This document shows positions 23,833 to 32,702 of a stretch of DNA of 64,000 bases, in pieces (within the stretch, counting starts at the first letter, position 1; each line of letters begins with the position of its first letter). The stretch comes from Streptomyces sp. MNU76. GTDB taxonomy: Bacteria; Actinomycetota; Actinomycetes; Streptomycetales; Streptomycetaceae. Below the pieces are notes generated by a model. That model searched no databases and was not told the DNA's origin. It saw nothing but the letters and a program-made list of their open reading frames with translations. The translations under genes and the position numbers were made by a program. The DNA lies in NCBI RefSeq assembly GCF_020982545.1, contig NZ_JAJKLK010000029.1, forward strand, positions 186,001 through 250,000, given 5' to 3'.

Positions 23833-25017
23833 ATGAGACAACCGGTCGCCTTCCCTCAGGACCGCACGTGCCCCTATCACCCGCCCGCCGGCTACGAGCT
23901 GCTGTCCCGCCCGCTGTCCCGGATCACTCTCTTCGACGGCAGCGAGGCGTGGCTCGTCACCGGTCATGGCGCGGCCCGTGAACTCTTCGTCGACCAGCGG
24001 CTGTCCTCCCGTAGCGACACTCCGGGCTTCCCGATCCCCAGCGCACGCCTCGCCGGATTCCGTGAGGTGGTGCCCGCCCTGATCGGCGTGGACGACCCTG
24101 AGCACAGCGCTCAGCGGCGGATGCTGATCCCGGGCTTCACCGCCAAACGTACCGCCGCCCTGCGGCCGCGGATCCAGGAAACGGTCGACCGCCTCCTCGA
24201 CTCCATGGAGGCGCAGGGCTCGCCCACCGACCTGGTGAGTGCCTTCACGCTGCCCCTGCCGTCCATAGTCCTCTCCGCGCTGCTCGGCGTCCCGTACGCC
24301 GACCACGAGTTCTTCGAGGTCCAGTCGCGTCGGTTGCTGCGTAGTACGAATGTCGCCGACGCCGTGGACGCGCGCTTCCAACTGGAGGAGTACCTGGGCA
24401 AGTTGATCGACCGCAAACAGCACGAACGCGGCGACGGCATCCTCGACGAGCTGGTCCACAACCAACTGCGCGAGGGCAAGACGGATCGGGAGGAACTGGT
24501 CGCCCTGGCCCTGGTCAACCTGGCCGGCGGGCACGAGACGACGGCGAACATGATCTCGCTCTCGACCTTCACACTGCTGCAGCACCCGGAGCGCCTGGCC
24601 GAACTCCGTGCCGATCCCGGTCTGCTGCCCGCCGCCGTGGAGGAACTCCTGCGGTTCCTGTCCGTCTCCGACTGGCTGCTGCGGGTGGCGACCGCGGACA
24701 TCGAGATCGCCGGAGCAACGATCCGGGCCGGCGACGGTGTCGTCTTCTCGACCTCCGTCATCAACCGGGACCCCGAGAAGTTCCCGGACCCGGACACACT
24801 CGACTGGGACCGTTCAGCGCGTCAGCACATGGCGTTCGGCTTCGGCACCCACCAGTGCATCGGCTCGAACCTGGCCCGCGCCGAGATGGAGATCGCTCTG
24901 CACAGCCTCTTCACCCGCTTCCCCGGACTGCGGCTGGCCGTGCCCGCCGACGAGATTCCTCTCAATCCCGGCGACACGGTCCAGGGGATGCTCGAACTTC
25001 CCGTCGCCTGGGGATAG
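23833..25017 (+). CDS. Cytochrome P450
   Basis: A 394-aa bacterial P450. The I-helix motif is LAGGHETTAN, the ExxR pair is in EELLRF, and the heme loop FGFGTHQCIGSNLAR holds the ligand Cys. The N-terminus (FPQDRTCPYHPPAGY) is that of soluble class I actinobacterial enzymes. No ferredoxin gene is nearby, so redox partners come from elsewhere. It probably hydroxylates or desaturates the acyl chain or a tailored intermediate. It lies about 210 bases after fabF and 63 bases before the methyltransferase. Confidence 0.92.
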   Translation: MRQPVAFPQDRTCPYHPPAGYELLSRPLSRITLFDGSEAWLVTGHGAARELFVDQRLSSRSDTPGFPIPSARLAGFREVVPALIGVDDPEHSAQRRMLIPGFTAKRTAALRPRIQETVDRLLDSMEAQGSPTDLVSAFTLPLPSIVLSALLGVPYADHEFFEVQSRRLLRSTNVADAVDARFQLEEYLGKLIDRKQHERGDGILDELVHNQLREGKTDREELVALALVNLAGGHETTANMISLSTFTLLQHPERLAELRADPGLLPAAVEELLRFLSVSDWLLRVATADIEIAGATIRAGDGVVFSTSVINRDPEKFPDPDTLDWDRSARQHMAFGFGTHQCIGSNLARAEMEIALHSLFTRFPGLRLAVPADEIPLNPGDTVQGMLELPVAWG

Positions 25018-25080
25018 CGAATTCACCGCGATACCGGGGCCCTCGGGCAGGGTGTCGAACGAAAAGGGAGAACTGTCGAC

Positions 25081-25893
25081 GTGGGACAGAACGACATCGC
25101 AGAGAGAAACTACGTTCACGGCCACGCGCCTGCGGAGCAGCAGCGTCTCATAGACCAGGCCGCACTGTGGCAGGACAGACTGATACTGGACGGTACGACC
25201 CTCGTCCCCGGCACTCGCCTGCTCGAGGTGGGCTGCGGGGTCGGCGCGGTACTGGGCACCCTGGGGCGTGCGTTTCCCGATGTGCAGCTTTCCGGTGTGG
25301 ACATCGAACCCGCCCAGATCGGTTTCGCTCGCAAGTATCTCGCCGACTGCGGGGTGACCGCAGATCTCCATGTGGCTGACGCCCGGGAGTTGCCGTACGA
25401 GAACGCGTCGTTCGATCATGTGTGGATGATGTGGGTGCTCGAGCACATGACCGAGCACGATGCCAAGGCGGCACTGCGCGAGGCACGACGGCTGCTCAGT
25501 CCGGGAGGGACGATCACCTGCATCGAGCTCGACTACGCCACCATCAAGGTGGGCCCGCCGACAGCTGGACTGGACGCACTGATGCCCGCGCTGGTCCAGG
25601 CGATGCGAACATTCGGCCAGAGCGACGCCGGAACGCAATTGTGGGGCTGGCTGGAAGAGACGGGCTTCTCGGGCATCGACCCCGGCGAGCGGCTGTATTC
25701 GTTCCGGGGCGCGGAGGCAGAGCCGATGGCTCGCTATCTTGCCGATTCGGTGGAAGGCGCCATGACCGCCATCACATCGCTTCCGTGCACCCCTGACGAG
25801 GAAACCCTGCGCCAAGCGCTGACCGAACTACGCGAATTCGGTGCCGAGTCATGGGTGCGATGCGTCGTCCACAAAGCACAGGGAACCGCCTGA
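25081..25893 (+). CDS. Class I SAM-dependent methyltransferase (UbiE/BtaB-like position)
   Basis: A 270-aa Rossmann methyltransferase. Motif I is LLEVGCGVGAVLG, followed by VQLSGVDIEPAQIGFARKYL, VADARELPYENASFDHVWMMWVLEHM and RRLLSPGGTITCIELDY. GTG 25081 follows GGGAG. It is the last gene of the rightward operon. In betaine-lipid pathways a methyltransferase (BtaB) N-methylates the product of BtaA; a similar role here is attractive but sequence alone cannot tell N-, O- and C-methylation apart. Confidence 0.85.
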   Translation: MGQNDIAERNYVHGHAPAEQQRLIDQAALWQDRLILDGTTLVPGTRLLEVGCGVGAVLGTLGRAFPDVQLSGVDIEPAQIGFARKYLADCGVTADLHVADARELPYENASFDHVWMMWVLEHMTEHDAKAALREARRLLSPGGTITCIELDYATIKVGPPTAGLDALMPALVQAMRTFGQSDAGTQLWGWLEETGFSGIDPGERLYSFRGAEAEPMARYLADSVEGAMTAITSLPCTPDEETLRQALTELREFGAESWVRCVVHKAQGTA

Positions 25894-26404
25894 CACTCTG
25901 TCGTCCGGGACGTGCCACAGAGTGGTCATGTCGTGGGAGCCGTCCTGGGCGGCTCCGTACACGCGGACCGGCTCCGAGACCCGCCAGCGAGGCCCGAGGC
26001 CGCGCGTCCTGCTGTTCGGCAGGCCGGGGCGCGTCTCGGCGGCATCGTCGTCACCCATCGTGGTCGGGCCCCGGGAGGAGCGTGCTCGGTGATGCCCTGA
26101 CGGCGCCCCCTGGTGAGGTGGCACGACCGGCGTCGGATGCGGATTCCCCGGCCGCGGTCGAGGCACCGTCGTCGGTCGGTGGGAGCTTCACCCATTCCCT
26201 CTCGGCTTTCTCCTTGCCCCCGTGCCCTGCCGTGTGATCGAGCAGCTGGAGGAGTGAGCGGAATAACCAGGCGTCAGGGCTTGCTGCAAGGGCGTCGCCG
26301 GCACTCGCCGGCGGTCACGAAGCGTCCCTCGTACCCGTTCGGGTATCGGTCGGCCGGGCTCCGGACCGTAGGGAGAAGTGGCCGGGAGAAGGAGGAAGGG
26401 AACC
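25894..26404. other. Intergenic region after the biosynthetic cluster
   Basis: About 510 bases with only weak open frames. A minus-strand stretch near 25870-26060 has some protein-like character (VSEPVRVYGAAQDGSHDMTTLWHVPDD) but no start or family, and may be the debris of a gene. No element ends were found that would mark a cluster boundary. Confidence 0.35.
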
Positions 26405-26836
26405 ATGACCGACGAGTTCAACACCTACCCGGCCATCGGCGGGGTGGCGCCCGACCGTTGGGCCAGTGCGCTGCACCTGTTCGACAACGGCGTCGGAGTG
26501 CCGCACGAGGAGACCACGGCCGAGCGGTGGGAGCGGGCCCAACTGTTGTTCGACGCGCGCGATTACATCGGTGCCGCGAAGCTGCTCGTCGACGTGGTCG
26601 AGGAGGTCCCGGAGCAGACCGGCCCCCGTCTGCTGCTGGCCCGCGCCTACTACCACTCCGCACAACTGCGGCGGGCGGAGGACCAGTTGCGGGTGATCGT
26701 CGAGCGCGATCCGGTGGAGCACTACGCCCACCTGATGCTCGGACGCACCCTGCAGCGCCAGGGACGCCGGGGCGAGGCGAAGCCCTGGCTGCGCATGGCC
26801 GACGCGTTCGCCGGCGAGTTCCCCGACGGCGAGTGA
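26405..26836 (+). CDS. Tetratricopeptide repeat protein
   Basis: A 143-aa cytoplasmic protein with about three TPR units: ERWERAQLLFDARDYIGAAKLLVDVV, GPRLLLARAYYHSAQLRRAEDQL and EHYAHLMLGRTLQRQGRRGEAKPWL. AAGGAGG precedes ATG 26405. TPR proteins mediate protein contacts; the partner is not evident. It stands alone with a strong terminator right after it. Confidence 0.85.
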   Translation: MTDEFNTYPAIGGVAPDRWASALHLFDNGVGVPHEETTAERWERAQLLFDARDYIGAAKLLVDVVEEVPEQTGPRLLLARAYYHSAQLRRAEDQLRVIVERDPVEHYAHLMLGRTLQRQGRRGEAKPWLRMADAFAGEFPDGE

Positions 26837-26856
26837 GCGGCGCGGGACGGACCACT

Positions 26857-26892
26857 GAGGGGCGGACACCGGGCAACCGGTGACCGCCCCTC
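26857..26892. terminator. Hairpin between TPR gene and convergent secreted-protein gene
   Basis: A 16-base stem with one mismatch (GAGGGGCGGACACCGG / CCGGTGACCGCCCCTC) and a GCAA tetraloop follows the TPR stop by 20 bases. It could serve both convergent genes. Confidence 0.85.
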
Positions 26893-26962
26893 ACCTGTGT
26901 GGCGCTCTGGCAGGGAGTGGTGGTGGAACCCAGCAGCACTACGCCGATCAGGGCGCCGAGGG

Positions 26963-27264
26963 TCAGAGACCTGCGCGGCTCCGGCCGCGCCCGCGGCGGG
27001 ACGGACGGACGCTGCTGGTCGTTCCTGCATCGTGAAGCACGGGGACTCGGCGCCGCTCCGGTGGACGACCGTCACCCGCATCGTCCGGTCGCAGACATTG
27101 GACAGGTAGACGGTGCGCGTCGACGTTTCGACACTGCGGGTCACGCAGGCCGGTGCCATACCCCCTGTGGCCTGGGCGGGAGCGGCGAGCGCGACCGGCG
27201 CGGCGACAGCCGGCGTCGCCACGGCGGAGGCGGCTGCGGTCTTGGCTTTCGAGAACTTGGACAT
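26963..27264 (-). CDS. Secreted tendamistat-like (alpha-amylase inhibitor-like) protein, reading frame uncertain at 3' end
   Basis: The N-terminus is a signal peptide (MSKFSKAKTAAASAVATPAVAAPVALAAPAQA). The mature part begins with APACVT, continues with Cys-spaced TVYLSNVCDRTMRVTVV and SGAESPCF, matching the Cys and beta-strand pattern of small alpha-amylase inhibitors such as tendamistat. After PCF the original frame runs on through the terminator and antisense into the TPR gene, which is unlikely. A shifted frame reads HDAGTTSSVR and stops at 26963, before the hairpin. I therefore suspect a frameshift or sequence error near 27030. The fourth Cys expected in tendamistat is not seen. Confidence 0.45.
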
Positions 27265-27770
27265 ACGGATGTCTCCTTCGGTGTGCCCGTCACGGACTGG
27301 CTCGACGGGGTGAGCACCACCCTGGGCGGCCGACCGTGCCGAAACCTTGACAGGAGCTTGAAGCCGCTGGTCACGAGCGCCGTGAGGGCCGGGGCGACGT
27401 CGCGGTGGGACGCGCGCGGCACGTGGGCCGTCGGGGCGTCAGGGCATCGGAGCGGCGGACGACGGGGGAGGGGGAGGTGCTGCCGACGGTCGGCGTGCTG
27501 CCGCCGCGTAACCGTGCCGGTGTCACTCCCGGGCGCCAGGTAGCGGCCGACCGTCGGCTCAGCTCCCCCGCTCGATCATTGCACAGCGCAAAGGTTGTCG
27601 CCAGCGGCCCGGCCCGTTCGGATCGTTCGGACTGCTTCGGATCATTCGAACTACCTTGTCTCGCCGCCCGTTTGGGGAGGGGGCGGCGAGCCAGGCTGGG
27701 GACGCGAGCGTCGCGTCGCACCCCCGATCGGCTGCTTGCCCCACACCGGCACGGTCGGCCGCCGTGTCCC
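27265..27770. other. Intergenic region with a pair of 13-bp direct repeats
   Basis: About 500 bases without a supported gene. TTCGGATCGTTCG at 27617 and TTCGGATCATTCG at 27636 form a direct repeat with a 19-base period. I could not assign them to a known regulator. Confidence 0.4.
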
Positions 27771-27920
27771 CTACTTGGGGGCAACGTCCTTCTCGGCCTC
27801 CTGGAAGGTGGAGGCGTCGACGAGCCCGGTGTCCTCCAGGACCTCCATGTGGTCCAGGACGGTCTGGTTGGCCTGACGGGCGTGGCGGCGGACGAGGTCG
27901 TTCTGGATGCCAGGGGTTGA
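27771..27920 (-). pseudogene. Short C-terminal protein remnant
   Basis: The minus strand reads QNDLVRRHARQANQTVLDHM, EVLEDTGLVDASTFQEAEKDV and APK before a TAG at 27773-27771. The codon use and charged helical pattern look like real protein, but no proper start exists, and an ATG in another frame (MGRKINPW) lies at the upstream edge. It is probably the broken end of a gene. I do not recognise the family. Confidence 0.3.
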
Positions 27921-28021
27921 TTTTGCGCCCCATCGTGACGTGTACCTGTCCAAACTGCGGGTGGGGTGGCACTCTGCGTTGCGCGAGTTCGTCCTCGTCC
28001 CCCACCGCACAAGGAGTACGC

Positions 28022-29009
28022 GTGAGAGACATACGCCGCTCGTCCCGCCCCTCCCGCTCCCCGCGCAGGTCCCGCCACGTCTTCGCGGCACTGCTCGGTG
28101 CCGCCGCGCTGCTCGGCACCGGTGTCTTCGCTTCGCCGGCCGGGGCGGCCACGGCCACGGCCGACCCCGCCTCGTTCTGGACCGCCGAACGGATGCGCCA
28201 GGCCACCCCGTTGGACCTGCCGACCGTGGACCGGACCCAGGTGAAGGCCCCTCCCCTCCCTCGCCAAGGGCAAGGAGAAGACGGTCACCCCGACCCTCCC
28301 GGGCGCCCTGAACGAGGTCGGAGTGCTGGCCTTCCCAACGGCGGTGGTGCCTGGAGGGGGCGGGGCCGTGGTGTCCACGGCCGGGCGGGTGTTCTTCACC
28401 TATCAGGGGCGCACGGCCTCGTGTTCCGGCAACGCCGTCACCAGCGCCAACAAGAGCACCGTCATCACCGCCGGGCACTGCGTGAAGCTGGAGGGCGCCT
28501 GGCACACCAACTGGGTCTTCGTGCCCGGCTACCACGACGGGCAGGCGCCGTACGGCAGGTGGAGTGCGACGAAGACGCTGGCCACCCCGCAGTGGACCGC
28601 GAGCGAGGACATCAACTTCGACATCGGCGCGGCCGTCGTCGCCCCGCTGGACGGGAAGCTGCTGACGGACGTCGTCGGCGGACAGGGGCTGGCCTTCAAC
28701 ACCGGCTACAACCGTGCGATGTACGCCTTCGGCTTCCCCGCCGCCTCACCGTACGACGGGGAGAAGTTCATCTACTGCAGCGGCACCACCAACCGTGACT
28801 TCCTGCTCTCCAACGACCACGGCATGAACTGCAACATGACCGGCGGCTCCAGCGGAGGCCCCTGGTTCACCCAGTTCAACGAGGCCACGGGTACCGGCCT
28901 GCTGTCGTCGGTGAACAGCTTCAAGTACAACTTCCTGCCCAACCGCATGTACGGGCCGTACTTCGGCACCGAGGCGCAGAACCTCTACCAGACCGCGCAG
29001 TCCTCCTGA
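28022..29009 (+). pseudogene. Secreted trypsin-like serine protease with a frameshift
   Basis: GTG 28022 follows AAGGAG and opens a twin-arginine-like, Arg-rich signal peptide with hydrophobic core VFAALLGAAALLGTGVFA and cleavage near PAGAA. The pro-region runs to DRTQVKAPP at about 28250, where a C/T-rich tract (CCCCTCCCCTCCCTC) breaks the frame. The mature protease then continues in another frame: catalytic His in TAGHCV, Asp in NFDIGAAVV and Ser in GGSSGGPW, all intact. Removal of two or five bases in the tract restores one frame. Either the gene is phase-shifted by slippage or the base calls are wrong. A strong terminator follows. Confidence 0.8.
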
Positions 29010-29073
29010 CTTGCGGTCGGGCCACGGGAAGCCGGCCTGAAACTACCGAGAAGCCGGTCTGAGGCCGACAGAT

Positions 29074-29112
29074 GACGTGCTTGCGCGGCACTCGCAACCG
29101 CGCAAGCACGTC
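29074..29112 (+). terminator. Hairpin after protease gene
   Basis: A perfect 15-bp stem (GACGTGCTTGCGCGG / CCGCGCAAGCACGTC) with a 9-base loop, 64 bases after the protease stop. Confidence 0.85.
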
Positions 29113-29305
29113 GGCCCCTGCTCGAGGGGATCCAGGGCCCAGGGCCCTGGGCTTATGGCTCGGGGCCAATGGCTCAGAGGTCGTCTTCTCCTGCAACTTT
29201 CTCCCGCGCATCCTCGCTCTCCGGTCCTGCGAGCCATCCCGGCTTCCGGCTCCGGGTAGATTCCCTGCTCGCCGCCCGCCCGGTAAATCAACTCCGTCCG
29301 CTTCA

Positions 29306-29333
29306 TTGACATCTCGCTCAGAAGTCCTAGCTT
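29306..29333 (+). promoter_or_regulatory. Candidate promoter of LPMO gene
   Basis: TTGACA at 29306-29311 is a consensus -35 box; TAGCTT at 29328-29333 with a 16-base spacer is a fair -10. The CebR operator begins at the next base, a position suited to repression. Confidence 0.55.
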
Positions 29334-29347
29334 TGGGAGCGCTCCCA
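29334..29347 (+). promoter_or_regulatory. CebR operator
   Basis: TGGGAGCGCTCCCA is the exact 14-bp palindrome bound by the cellobiose-responsive LacI-family repressor CebR in streptomycetes. It sits 33 bases upstream of the LPMO start codon and directly after the candidate -10 box, so the gene should be released by cello-oligosaccharides. Confidence 0.93.
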
Positions 29348-29380
29348 TCACAGCCTTGCAACTGGAAGGAGTCCCCCCAC

Positions 29381-30055
29381 ATGCGCAACAGGAGTCCGTT
29401 AACCGGGCGTTCGCAGGCGTCCATCCGCCGGTCTCTCCAGGCGCTCGTCATGCTGTTCGCCGTGACCGTCGGCGCCCTCGCCTGGTCGACCCCCGCCCAG
29501 GCTCACGGCACCGTCGTCGGCCCCGCCACCCGTGCGTACCAGTGCTGGAAGACGTGGGGCAACAACCACACGAACCCGGCCATGCAGACCCAGGACCCCA
29601 TGTGTTGGCAGGCATTCCAGGCCAACTCCGACACCATGTGGAACTGGATGAGCGCGCTCCGCGACGGCCTCGGAGGTCAGTTCCAGGCACGGACCCCCGA
29701 CGGGACGCTCTGCAGCAACAACCTCTCGAGGAACGCCAGCCTGGACAGGCCCGGATCGTGGAAGACCACCACCATCGGCAACAACTTCTCGGTCCAGCTG
29801 TACGACCAGGCGTCCCACGGTGCCGACTACTTCAAGGTCTACGTGAGCAAGCAGGGCTTCAACCCCAAGACCCAGACCCTGGGCTGGGGCAACCTCGACT
29901 TCATCACGCAGACCGGCCGCTTCGCCCCGGCGCAGAACATCACGTTCCCCGTCCAGACCTCCGGCTACACCGGACACCACATCGTGTTCGTGATCTGGCA
30001 GGCCTCGCACCTCGACCAGGCCTACATGTGGTGCAGCGACGTGAACTTCGGCTGA
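29381..30055 (+). CDS. Secreted lytic polysaccharide monooxygenase, family AA10 (cellulose type)
   Basis: A 224-aa secreted copper enzyme that oxidatively cleaves crystalline polysaccharide. The 41-residue signal peptide ends in TPAQA, exposing His42 (HGTVVGPATRAY) as the first histidine-brace ligand; the second is in the QASHGADYF segment. There is no carbohydrate-binding module, so it is a single-domain AA10. The CebR box upstream and the WKTWG/MCWQAF features favour cellulose over chitin as substrate. GGAAGGAG precedes ATG 29381. It is monocistronic, closed by a strong hairpin. Confidence 0.93.
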   Translation: MRNRSPLTGRSQASIRRSLQALVMLFAVTVGALAWSTPAQAHGTVVGPATRAYQCWKTWGNNHTNPAMQTQDPMCWQAFQANSDTMWNWMSALRDGLGGQFQARTPDGTLCSNNLSRNASLDRPGSWKTTTIGNNFSVQLYDQASHGADYFKVYVSKQGFNPKTQTLGWGNLDFITQTGRFAPAQNITFPVQTSGYTGHHIVFVIWQASHLDQAYMWCSDVNFG

Positions 30056-30125
30056 GCCGTAACGCGCCGCACGCGGCACCGGTTTCTGCCGGGCGCCGGT
30101 AACCCACCGCCCGGCCGACCGTGCC

Positions 30126-30167
30126 CCGTCGGGGCAGGGGCCCCATGTGGTCACCCTGCCCCGACGG
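30126..30167. terminator. Hairpin after LPMO gene
   Basis: A perfect 14-bp stem (CCGTCGGGGCAGGG / CCCTGCCCCGACGG) with a 14-base loop lies between the LPMO gene and the convergent methyltransferase. Confidence 0.85.
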
Positions 30168-30312
30168 CTTCGTCTCGCTTGAGGTCGTAGGTGGCGGAGC
30201 GGTGATCGATCTTCACGGGGACAGCCAGGGCAGCATCCTCCCGGCCCGGAGAGGCGTCGACTGGTGGGCCGCCGAAACGGCGGTCAGCCCGCCGGAGGCG
30301 TACGTAGGTGTG

Positions 30313-31002
30313 TCAGCGCAGCCGGCGTACGCGCAGCACGAGGTCGTCCGTGTGGTGTGCGCCGGCGCCGCCGTCAGGTGCGAGGCGGGGGCGTCGCTCG
30401 TCGACCTCCACTTCCCAGTCGTCGTCGAGGAGTTCGGTGACCAGCGAGGGCCAGACGTAGTCGGCCGGATCGAAGCCGCTCTCGTGCGCCTGACGGGTCT
30501 CCATACCGGCGTGGTGGACGAGGAGCAGTACGCCGCCGGGTGCGACTGCGGCGAGGAGGGCTCGCTCGGCGGCGGCATCGGGGGTGCGCAGGAGAGCCGG
30601 GTACTGTGCCGAGACGAGGTCGAAGGAGGCCGGCACGAGTGAGGCCCGGGTGAGCTCGGCGTGTATCCAGTGGATGGTGAGGCCGGCGTCACGGGCGTGT
30701 CCGGCCGCGCGTTCCAGGGCCACGCCCGAGACTTCGAGCGCGGTGACGCCCCAGCCGCGGCGGGCGAGCCAGAGGGCATCGGCGCCCTCGCCGCAGCCGA
30801 CGTCCAGGACGCGTCCGGGTGTGAGCGAGGCGGTCTCGGCCACGAGCGCGCCGTTGGGCTGCCCGCTCCACAGCTGTTGCCGGTCGGCGTAGCGGCTGTC
30901 CCACTCCGCTCGTACCGCCGGGTCGCCGGTGTATTCGCCTGCGGGCGACGGGGCGTCGAACAGGCTTGGTCCTGCCGCGGTGTTGTCGGTCATGTGCCCC
31001 AC
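30313..31002 (-). CDS. Class I SAM-dependent methyltransferase (small-molecule type)
   Basis: A 229-aa methyltransferase with motif I RVLDVGCGEGADALWLARRGWGV, then VSGVALERAAGHA, an acidic SFDLVSAQY post-motif II and APGGVLLLVHH. The WDSRYADRQQLWSGQPNG opening is shared with tellurite/thiopurine-type detoxifying methyltransferases. A start two or three codons downstream (MTDN) is also possible. It stands alone; function unknown. Confidence 0.82.
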   Translation of the reverse strand: MGHMTDNTAAGPSLFDAPSPAGEYTGDPAVRAEWDSRYADRQQLWSGQPNGALVAETASLTPGRVLDVGCGEGADALWLARRGWGVTALEVSGVALERAAGHARDAGLTIHWIHAELTRASLVPASFDLVSAQYPALLRTPDAAAERALLAAVAPGGVLLLVHHAGMETRQAHESGFDPADYVWPSLVTELLDDDWEVEVDERRPRLAPDGGAGAHHTDDLVLRVRRLR

Positions 31003-31099
31003 GCTCGCTCAACGCTTCGCCGACAGACAACCGCAGTTGCCGGTTCGGCAAAGGGAAGGCCGGCGAGTAGGGCGGGGGAGCGGCTGTACCTTGAGTGCC

Positions 31100-31825
31100 G
31101 TGACCCTCGCGGTCGCGGCGGGCATCGACGTCGTGCTGTCCAACTCCCGCGGCCCGGAGACCCTGGCCGACCTCGTGGCGGAGCCGGGGGAGCGGGCCCG
31201 CCGCGTCGCGACTCCCGAGCGGACCCGCCCGGGCGGGTGACCGGGTGGTGGTGAGCATCCCGCTGGCCGCCTACCGCACGCTTCCCGCCGCCGCACTGGC
31301 GGGCAAGCTCGTGCTCGACCCGATCAACTACTACCCGATGCGCGACGGGCACATCGAGGCCCTCGACTCCGGTAGGGCCACCACCAGCGAACTCGTCCAG
31401 GAGCACCTGACCGACGCGAAGCTCGTCAAGGCGTTCAGCAGCGTCGGCGACCACTACATCCTCATCCTCGCCCGCCCCACAGGCGCCGCCGACCGCCCCG
31501 TCCTGCCCATCGCCGGCACGACCCTGAGGCCACGGCGAGGGCCGCCGAGCTGATCAGCCGGCTGGGCTTCGACACCGTCGACGCCGGCGCCCTGGCCGAC
31601 AGCCGGCGCCTTGCGCCGGAGACCGACCCGTACGCGCTGCCGTACTCCGCCGACCCCGGCGTCGTGCAGGCCTTCTGGGCCAAGGCGGGCGAGGCCTTCC
31701 GCGTCGGCACCCTGTCGCAGACGCCGCCCCCGGTCGAACAGGGCGTCCCGCTGCCCGCGGCACGGCTGCGCACCCTGCTCGGCGACACGCCCCGCAAGCT
31801 GACCGCCGACCGAGTACTGGTCTGA
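31100..31825 (+). pseudogene. Broken F420-dependent NADP reductase-like gene
   Basis: Three frames together spell a NAD(P)-binding oxidoreductase of the F420:NADP type. The first frame gives GIDVVLSNSRGPETLADLVAE, the second VVVSIPLAAYRTLP, DPINYYPMRDGHIEALD and TTSELVQEHL...LVKAFSSVG, the third LISRLGFDTVDAGALADSRRL and a C-terminal DPYALPYS segment. Frameshifts lie near 31225 and 31525. The nucleotide-binding GTGNIG start is absent. The gene is thus an N-terminally deleted, doubly frameshifted remnant. Confidence 0.75.
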
Positions 31826-31989
31826 CGTCTGACAACCGGCATCAGCTGCCACCGGAAGGCCAGTCCTGTCCTCCTGCTGCCCGGATGCGGGTATTGGCGA
31901 TTTTCAGCCGTGGACTGTTGCTGTGGCCGGTTTAGGTGCATGGTGTGGGTGCGGGAACCGAGCCACCCCCGGGTGAGGTTCCCTCTGCC

Positions 31990-32018
31990 GGGTCCTGCCG
32001 TCGCCGACGGCAGGACCC
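31990..32018. terminator. Perfect 13-bp hairpin
   Basis: GGGTCCTGCCGTC and its reverse complement are separated by GCC. It lies in the 326-base stretch between two pseudogenes, which otherwise shows nothing recognisable. Confidence 0.6.
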
Positions 32019-32154
32019 GCCGCGCCTCCCGGCTCCCCACGGGAGGCCTGCGGTTGCCCGCGCTCTGGTCCGGAGGCTCCCTGGCGCGGGCACAATCGCT
32101 CGAAGGTGCGTCCATGGCCCCACCCGCACGGCTCGTACTCAGCGAAACCACGTA

Positions 32155-32631
32155 ACGGTCGCCGAGCGCTGGACAGCGATCCTGCGCCTGCGCGCACGCC
32201 TGCGGCGAGCCGAAGCGGACGAGCAGGTCGTGGCCGTCCTCGGGGGACTCCAGAGCTTCCGGCCGGGGTCGCCTGGCCCGAGTGGCCGGGGCGCGGGCCC
32301 TTGTCCTTCGTCGCCTCGGTGCGGTGTGCCGCACTGCCCCGGGACGGCCTCTCGGCACAGTTCCCCCAGGACGGGACCCTGCTCTTCTTCTCCTCCGACG
32401 GCCAGGTGGACGAGGACGCCTTCGTCTCCGTCGACGACCCCGAGACCTGGGCAGGGGCCCAGGTGCTGTACGTACCGGAGGGCACCCCCGTCGACCCTGC
32501 TCGCCCAGTTCGGCGCCGACGGCGACGCGAGGACGACCTGGGGCGACGAGGGCACCCTGTACTGGCTCATCCGCGCTGAAGACCTCGCCGCCCGCCGATT
32601 CGACCAGGCCCGGCTCACCGTCCAGAGCTAG
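32155..32631 (+). pseudogene. Broken DUF1963 (YwqG-like) gene
   Basis: The frame starting near 32240 reads ELPAGVAWPEWPGRGPLSFVASV, QDGTLLFFSSDGQVDEDAFVS and DPETWAGAQVLYVPEGTP, typical of DUF1963 proteins. The middle of the protein is missing, and a different frame supplies the normal end LLAQFGADGDARTTWGDEGTLYWLIRAEDLAARRFDQAR. So an internal deletion of roughly 100 residues has also shifted the frame. The N-terminus upstream of 32240 is out of frame as well. Confidence 0.7.
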
Positions 32632-32702
32632 GAGGGGTCTTCCCAAACGGCATTGCACCATCGGTGACCGGCATGGATGCTGGCTCGTCGGAGGTATTGC
32701 AG

